A stretch of DNA of 64,000 nt from Serratia plymuthica (GTDB taxonomy: Bacteria; Pseudomonadota; Gammaproteobacteria; Enterobacterales; Enterobacteriaceae): positions 310,001 through 374,000 of the forward strand of contig NZ_CP068771.1 of assembly GCF_018336935.1 (NCBI RefSeq), read 5' to 3'. The notes below the pieces were generated by a model. That model was given only the letters and a program-made list of their open reading frames with translations, ran no database searches and was not told the DNA's origin. Position 1 is the stretch's first letter. Every line of letters begins with the position of its first letter. A program made the position numbers and the translations under genes. This document shows, piece after piece, positions 57,944-64,000 of the stretch.

Positions 57944-58049
57944 TCAATACCCCATTAACAACGCGTTGGTGAGTTATGTTGCGGGCGGCGATCGTGCGGT
58001 AGAGCATTGCGATGGCATGCCGCTGCCCGCGCCTGATTAAATGGAGCGC

Positions 58050-58067
58050 GTGGAGAAGAGGGCGAAT
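58050..58067 (-). terminator. Hairpin after the dehydrogenase gene
   Basis: Stem GGGCGAA / TTCGCCC with a TGTC tetraloop, 39 bp past the dehydrogenase stop codon. The following T-rich tract is weak, so it may attenuate rather than stop transcription into the permease and peptidase genes. Confidence 0.5.
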
Positions 58068-58105
58068 GTCTTCGCCCCTATAACATCATTATTTTTATTC
58101 TGAAA

Positions 58106-59614
<1,509 letters not shown>

Positions 59615-59626
59615 GGCACTCGCTCC

Positions 59627-60967
59627 TTATTCGGTTGCGTTGAGGGCGTCGCCCAGGGCGTTGATCAGCGAGTCGATCTGCGCCTCGCTGCTGATAAACG
59701 GCGGGGCCAGTTGCAGGGTGTCGCCGCCATAGCGGACGTAAAACCCGTTTTTCCAGCAGTGCATCGCCGCCTCATATGGCCTGCGCGCCGCTTCCCCTGG
59801 CCGCGCCGCCAGCGTGATGCCCGCCGCCAGGCCAACATTGCGGATATCGGTGACGTGCTTGCAGCCTTGCAAGCCATGTACCGCCTGTTCGAAATAGGGG
59901 GCCAGCGCCTGTACCCGTTCGATCATCTGTTCGCGCTCAATGATATCCAGCGTCGCCAGCCCCACGGCACAGCTGACCGGGTGGGCGGAATAGGTATAAC
60001 CGTGCGGGAATTCGAGCAGGTACTCCGGCTCGTCGGTGTGCATGAAGGCATCGTAAATCGCCGGTTGGACGACCACCGCGCCCATCGGCTGCGCGCCGTT
60101 GGTCACCTGTTTGGCGATGTTCATGATGTCCGGCGTGACGCCGAACGCCTCGGCGCCGGTCAAGGCGCCACAGCGGCCGAAGGCGGTGATCACTTCGTCA
60201 AAAATAAGCAGGATGTTGTTTTGGCTGCAAATTTCTCGGATACGTTGCAGATAACCGATTGGCGGCACTATCACCCCGGCGGAGCCGGAGAAGGGCTCGA
60301 TAATCACGGCCGCGATGGTCGACGCATCGCGCAGCGCGATAATTCGATTCAGCTCTTCCGCCAGTTCGGCGCCCTGCGCGGGCATGCCGCGCGAAAAGGC
60401 GTTACCCGCCAGCAGGGTATGCGGCAGGTGGTCCGCTTCCGCTCCTGCGCCAAAGGCCTTGCGGTTACCGGCGATGCCGCCCACCGAAATACCGCCAAAG
60501 TTAACGCCGTGGTAGCCCTTTTCACGGCCGATAAAACAGGTTTTTCCTGCCTGGCCTTTGGCCCGCCAGTAGGCGCGCGCCATTTTTAACGAGGTGTCGG
60601 CCGCTTCTGAGCCGGAGCCGGTGAAAAATACATAATCCAGCCCGGCCGGCGTCATGGCCTTAATTTTATTCGCCAGTTCGAAAGATAATGAATGACCGAA
60701 TTGAAACGCCGGGGAATAATCCAACCGAGAAAGTTGACGGTGGGCCGCATCGGCAATTTCCTGGCGGCCGTGGCCTAATCCGCAGCACCACAGGCCGGAT
60801 AAACCGTCGAAGATTTTACGCCCATCCTGGCTGGTATAATAAACGCCTTCAGCGTGACTGATCATTCTTGGGTTGGCTTTAAAATTACGGTTGCCGGTAA
60901 ACGGCATCCAATGGGCTTCTAACCATTCACGATCGGGTTTATTTTCAGAGTGATGTAAATCAGCCAT
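59627..60967 (-). CDS. Omega-amino acid (beta-alanine):pyruvate aminotransferase
   Basis: A 446-residue class III PLP aminotransferase. The PLP lysine is K286 ('NIAKQVTNGAQPMG') and the ring-nitrogen aspartate D257 ('LIFDEVITAFGR'). 'LSGLWCCGLGHGR' and 'FPHGYTYSAHPV' are typical of the beta-alanine:pyruvate group. It converts beta-alanine and pyruvate into malonate semialdehyde and alanine. It is the first gene of a catabolic operon and is divergent from a LysR-type gene. Confidence 0.92.
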   Translation of the reverse strand: MADLHHSENKPDREWLEAHWMPFTGNRNFKANPRMISHAEGVYYTSQDGRKIFDGLSGLWCCGLGHGRQEIADAAHRQLSRLDYSPAFQFGHSLSFELANKIKAMTPAGLDYVFFTGSGSEAADTSLKMARAYWRAKGQAGKTCFIGREKGYHGVNFGGISVGGIAGNRKAFGAGAEADHLPHTLLAGNAFSRGMPAQGAELAEELNRIIALRDASTIAAVIIEPFSGSAGVIVPPIGYLQRIREICSQNNILLIFDEVITAFGRCGALTGAEAFGVTPDIMNIAKQVTNGAQPMGAVVVQPAIYDAFMHTDEPEYLLEFPHGYTYSAHPVSCAVGLATLDIIEREQMIERVQALAPYFEQAVHGLQGCKHVTDIRNVGLAAGITLAARPGEAARRPYEAAMHCWKNGFYVRYGGDTLQLAPPFISSEAQIDSLINALGDALNATE

Positions 60968-61008
60968 TTTTCCCTCCGAAGGGGAGAATAGGTACGGTTA
61001 ATTAAATA

Positions 61009-61204
61009 TACCCGTCATCTTTTAAGTTACAGCGTTGTTATCTGCTTACAAGGCCCATCCATGGTCCTTGCCCTTTCAGGGCCGCTGCAAGCAGCGTTCA
61101 AATCTGTTCCCGACATATTTGTCGCTCACCCCAGTTACTTACTTGAGTAAGCGCCTGGGGTGAGCGAACTGGTCGCCTGGCCGTAACTTAAAAGCGATAG
61201 GGTA
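61009..61204. repeat. Dispersed palindromic repeat, copy 4 (196 bp, expanded)
   Basis: Termini TACCC / GGGTA, arms 'TTTTAAGTTACAGC' and 'GTAACTTAAAA', and apex core CTTACTTGAGTAAG. It carries about 70 extra bases on the left arm, including the small hairpin GGCCCATCC...CAGGGCC region. It occupies the divergent promoter region of the aminotransferase and LysR genes. Confidence 0.78.
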
Positions 61205-61300
61205 TAAATAAACGTGTTAATGAATTGTTGTGTGAAATTGACTATGTTCCGCTTCTTCACTAATGTGAATAATCATATATCGAAACTTACTTAAGGTTTT

Positions 61301-62230
61301 ATGCAAGTAAAAAAACGCGCGCTTTTAGGGCAGTTGTCGGATATGGATCTGCGGTTGCTGCGGGTGTTTAAAGCGGTGGTCGACTGCGGAGGAATGAGCG
61401 CCGCCGAGCTGGAGCTGAATATCAGCCTGTCGACCATCAGCAAACATATCAAGGATCTGGAGCAAAGGCTGGGGCTGACGCTGTGCCAACGCGGGCGGGA
61501 AGGTTTCGCCGTCACCGATGAAGGGCTGTTGATTTACCAGGAAACCACCAACCTGCTGGCGGCCACCGAGGCTTTCCGCCGTGGGGTGGATGACGTGCAT
61601 CGACGCATGGGCGGCCAGCTGCACGTGGCAATATTTGATCATACCGTCAGTAATCCGCAGGCGCATATCGGCCGGGCAATTGCGTTATTCAGCGAGCGTG
61701 CGCCGGATGTGTCTTTGCAAATGTACGTGGAACCGATAAATACCATTGAGCGTGGCGTTATTGACGGGCAGTTTCAGATTGGCGTTATTCCAATGCACCG
61801 CAGTGCGGAAAGTTTATCTTATAGTTCTTTATTCAATGAGAGGATGTTCTTATATTGCGGCACGCAGCATGAGTTATTTTCCTCTCCTCACGATATGCTG
61901 AATTGGGATCTGTTGCACAATTATGCCTTTGCAGGGTTGGGCTACCATTCGCCGAATATGGCGTTAAGTTTGCAGCAGCATTTGCAGCGCAAGGCGACGG
62001 GTTTTGCTCAGGAGTCGATAGCGACCTTAATCCTCTCCGGCAAGTATGTCGGCTTTCTTCCCGACCACTATGCGGCGTTTTTCGTCGCGCAGAACATGAT
62101 GCGGGCAATCAAACCGGAGCTGTTCCGCTACCACTGCGAATATTCCTGCGTGGTACGGCGTTCACCCAGCCCGCAACGGGTGGTGAAGGTATTCCACGAG
62201 TGCCTGCTGGCGGCGCATGAGGCGGGGTGA
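61301..62230 (+). CDS. LysR-type transcriptional regulator
   Basis: A 309-residue LysR regulator: the N-terminal winged helix-turn-helix ('LRLLRVFKAVVDCGGMSAAELELNISLSTISKHIKDLE', split as residues 14-52) and a two-lobed substrate-binding sensor. It is divergent from the beta-alanine catabolic operon and is most likely its activator. The 333-bp shared promoter region contains a dispersed repeat. Confidence 0.9.
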   Translation: MQVKKRALLGQLSDMDLRLLRVFKAVVDCGGMSAAELELNISLSTISKHIKDLEQRLGLTLCQRGREGFAVTDEGLLIYQETTNLLAATEAFRRGVDDVHRRMGGQLHVAIFDHTVSNPQAHIGRAIALFSERAPDVSLQMYVEPINTIERGVIDGQFQIGVIPMHRSAESLSYSSLFNERMFLYCGTQHELFSSPHDMLNWDLLHNYAFAGLGYHSPNMALSLQQHLQRKATGFAQESIATLILSGKYVGFLPDHYAAFFVAQNMMRAIKPELFRYHCEYSCVVRRSPSPQRVVKVFHECLLAAHEAG

Positions 62231-62274
62231 ACGCTTATTCCCGGCCTTCGGCGCCGCGTGTTTCTGAAGGCGGT

Positions 62275-62373
62275 TTACTGGTCGTCTTCCTTTTTCTTGC
62301 CAAAAATCTTTAGCAGCACGCCTACCAGAATGCCAATGGCGATGCCGGTAAAAATCCAGCTGATGATACCCAT
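62275..62373 (-). CDS. 32-residue single-span membrane protein
   Basis: A short gene encoding 'MGIISWIFTGIAIGILVGVL' followed by 'LKIFGKKKEDDQ': one membrane helix (residues ~4-24) with a lysine-rich then acidic cytosolic tail. A GGGAG ribosome binding site sits 7 nt before the ATG. The reading frame is complete and codon use looks natural. It resembles the class of enterobacterial stress small membrane proteins, but I cannot name it. Confidence 0.7.
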   Translation of the reverse strand: MGIISWIFTGIAIGILVGVLLKIFGKKKEDDQ

Positions 62374-62411
62374 GTTCGATCTCCCGCTATTGCTTTGATC
62401 TCATTATATTA

Positions 62412-63539
62412 TCATTCGACGCGGAATGCGCCTTCGATCATCTGTTGCCGTTGCGCGGCGGTATAGTCGATCAACGAGTTTTTGCTGTTGGATTTCTCCA
62501 GCGTCACCGCCAGTTCGCCGCTGGAAATCGGCAGGTCATCCTGCCAGAACGGCGCGATGGCGTTGCGGGTAATAAACTCGATCAGATAGCGTTCCGGGCT
62601 GTCTTGCTGTTCGGGAAACAGCCGTGCGGCCAGATCGCTCATCAGCGCGCGCTGTTGCGGCTGCTCGCTTTGCGCCAGCAGTTCGAGGAAGGGCAACAGC
62701 AGGCGGCCGCAGACCTGGCCGTGGTGGTAATCGTGCAGCGCGCCAATTTCGCCGGCAATGCCGTGGATCACCCCCAGCCCGGCGGCGCTCAGCGTCAGCC
62801 CGCCAAGGTACGAGGCCTGCATGATGGCTTCACGGGCGCGATCGCTGCGGTTGAGCGACGGCCAGGCGTCCAGGAAATGGCGGATGCCGGCCAGCGACAT
62901 CTCGCGCGTCATGGCGCTGGCGGTTTTGGACAAATAGGCTTCGAACAGGTGGGTAAAAGCGTCGATGGCGCAGTAAGCCAGCACCTTGTCCGGCGCGCCC
63001 TGCAGCAGCTGCGGATCCAGGATGGCGGTATGCGGCACGAAGTTGTTATGGCGCAGCGAGGCTTTCACCTTGCTGAGCCGGGTGTCGGTGATCACCGCAT
63101 TCTGGGTCACTTCACTGCCGGTGCCGGCAGTGGTCGGGATGGCGATCAGCGGCAGGGTGGCGCCGCTGATTTTGCTATCGCCGATCTTTTCCATATAGCG
63201 CAGCGTCGGCAGCGGGTGTTCCACCAAGGCAGCAAACGCCTTGGCGGCATCCAGCACGCTGCCGCCGCCAATGGCCACCACGCGCAATGCCTTGCCGCGC
63301 CAGCGTGCGACCCAGGCGTCGATCTCCTGCGGCGAGGCTTCGTGGCTGACGATCTCGGTGCCGATCAGCAGCGGCGTCAGGGCATCGGCCAACGAGGCAT
63401 ACACCGCGCCATTGAGGAACGAGCGGCAGCTGAACAGCAATGTCGGCTGGGGATCGGCGGCCAGTAGTGGGATCAGTTGGCTAATACTGCCGTGGCCGAA
63501 CCAGGTATGTCGGTTGGCGATCGTCAGGCTGGTGGTCAT
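62412..63539 (-). CDS. Iron-containing alcohol dehydrogenase family protein
   Basis: A 375-residue member of the iron-dependent (group III) alcohol dehydrogenase family. The NAD(P) loop is 'AIGGGSVLDAAKAF' (residue ~92), and the metal ligands lie in 'DAFTHLFEAY' and 'GVIHGIAGEIGALHDYHHG'. The start is ATG 63539 with AAGGAG upstream; the longer frame to 63596 has no ribosome binding site. Family members reduce or oxidise short aldehydes, hydroxybutyrates or malonate semialdehyde-like compounds, so a link to the nearby beta-alanine pathway is possible. Confidence 0.9.
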   Translation of the reverse strand: MTTSLTIANRHTWFGHGSISQLIPLLAADPQPTLLFSCRSFLNGAVYASLADALTPLLIGTEIVSHEASPQEIDAWVARWRGKALRVVAIGGGSVLDAAKAFAALVEHPLPTLRYMEKIGDSKISGATLPLIAIPTTAGTGSEVTQNAVITDTRLSKVKASLRHNNFVPHTAILDPQLLQGAPDKVLAYCAIDAFTHLFEAYLSKTASAMTREMSLAGIRHFLDAWPSLNRSDRAREAIMQASYLGGLTLSAAGLGVIHGIAGEIGALHDYHHGQVCGRLLLPFLELLAQSEQPQQRALMSDLAARLFPEQQDSPERYLIEFITRNAIAPFWQDDLPISSGELAVTLEKSNSKNSLIDYTAAQRQQMIEGAFRVE

Positions 63540-63815
63540 GTTCTCTCCTTGGCGCGGTAAAATCACAGCATAAGCCAGCATCGGCGGGTGAACCACTGCT
63601 TTTCACTGCCGGAAACCCATTCGTTAATATATTAACCGGGTCCGTACGCGACGGGGCGCCATAATCTGGCGAAGCTGTGATTTGTTTAGCATGTGAGCAA
63701 GCGAAACCTTGCATTTGGCGCCGTTGAGTGCATTTTATAACAAGTGGGCCATGACACCGCCGGTTTTATCCGGAACAAGGTGATTGTTAATTTATTAATG
63801 ATGGCGAGGGCGGAG

Positions 63816-64000
63816 ATGAATATTCAGGTCGAACGGTTATCGACGGTGATTGACGCGGTAGCGACCCCCAGGTTTTATCCCAACCTGTTGGCCTGGATGG
63901 AAGCTTTCTTCGCCTTCGACAACGCCATTGTTTATGCCTTCGAACGCGGCCGTGCGCCGCGTTGCCTGCTCAAAACCGAGCGAGAAAACAGCGATGCGGT
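63816..64000 (+). CDS. Start of a probable LuxR-type regulator, cut by the window end
   Basis: Open frame from ATG 63816 (GAGGGCGGAG upstream) running off the window after about 61 codons: 'MNIQVERLSTVIDAVATPRF' and 'LLAWMEAFFAFDNAIVYAF'. The start resembles the N-terminal sensor of stand-alone helix-turn-helix (LuxR-type) regulators, but the DNA-binding part is outside the window. It is divergent from the dehydrogenase gene and may regulate it. An in-frame ATG at 63801 is an alternative start. Confidence 0.65.
   Translation, partial: MNIQVERLSTVIDAVATPRFYPNLLAWMEAFFAFDNAIVYAFERGRAPRCLLKTERENSDA

Overview
The window looks like a chromosomal segment of a GC-rich member of the Enterobacterales, most likely Serratia (inference). 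The core order lptG-lptF / pepA-holC-valS-yjgM next to tRNA leuX is that of E. coli and relatives. The ascGFB, btsT-yjiX-yjiA, yncE and ldtB genes are close to their E. coli counterparts, and a LuxI/LuxR acyl-homoserine-lactone pair of the Serratia/Pectobacterium kind is present. No database search was possible.

Layout. 1-9.3 kb: an acyltransferase gene, then yjgM, valS, holC and pepA (minus strand) and the divergent lptFG operon. 9.5-10.9 kb: convergent luxR and luxI genes whose stop codons abut. 10.9-11.9 kb: 1 kb of AT-rich non-coding DNA. 11.97 kb: tRNA-Leu(CAA) leuX, a classic integration hotspot.

12.1-29.7 kb: a genomic island. It holds a frameshifted P4-type integrase remnant, an RHH/ParE-type toxin-antitoxin pair, a beta-carbonic anhydrase, a HipBA module with three operators at exact 28-bp spacing, an AT-rich membrane protein of unknown function, a complete type I restriction-modification operon (hsdMSR), an McrBC-type system and an SRA-HNH endonuclease. 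At the right edge is a structured leader that reproduces the seqA-seqB-seqC logic of phage P4 CI-RNA immunity. The island is best read as a decayed P4-like element carrying stacked restriction systems.

29.8-47.1 kb: core-like metabolism and regulation: ascB/ascF with the divergent repressor ascG and its palindromic operator, the pyruvate transporter operon btsT-yjiX-yjiA, an N-terminal-half-only OtsA-like protein, a GNAT enzyme, a PuuA-like ligase, a membrane patatin, yncE with a Fur-box-like site, and two AraC-type regulators. 47.4-49.7 kb: ldtB, and an Rpn-family nuclease with a plausible internal start.

50-55.4 kb: a five-gene operon exbD-tonB-receptor-exbB-phospholipase D, a self-contained TonB uptake unit with an exported HKD phospholipase. 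55.4-62.2 kb: a gene set that fits use of beta-alanyl peptides (DmpA/BapA-type peptidase, APC permease, MmsA-type dehydrogenase, omega-amino acid:pyruvate aminotransferase, divergent LysR regulator). 62.3-64 kb: a 32-residue membrane protein, an iron-type alcohol dehydrogenase, and the start of a further gene cut by the window end.

Four copies of a palindromic ~123-bp dispersed repeat (one expanded to 196 bp) sit between genes.
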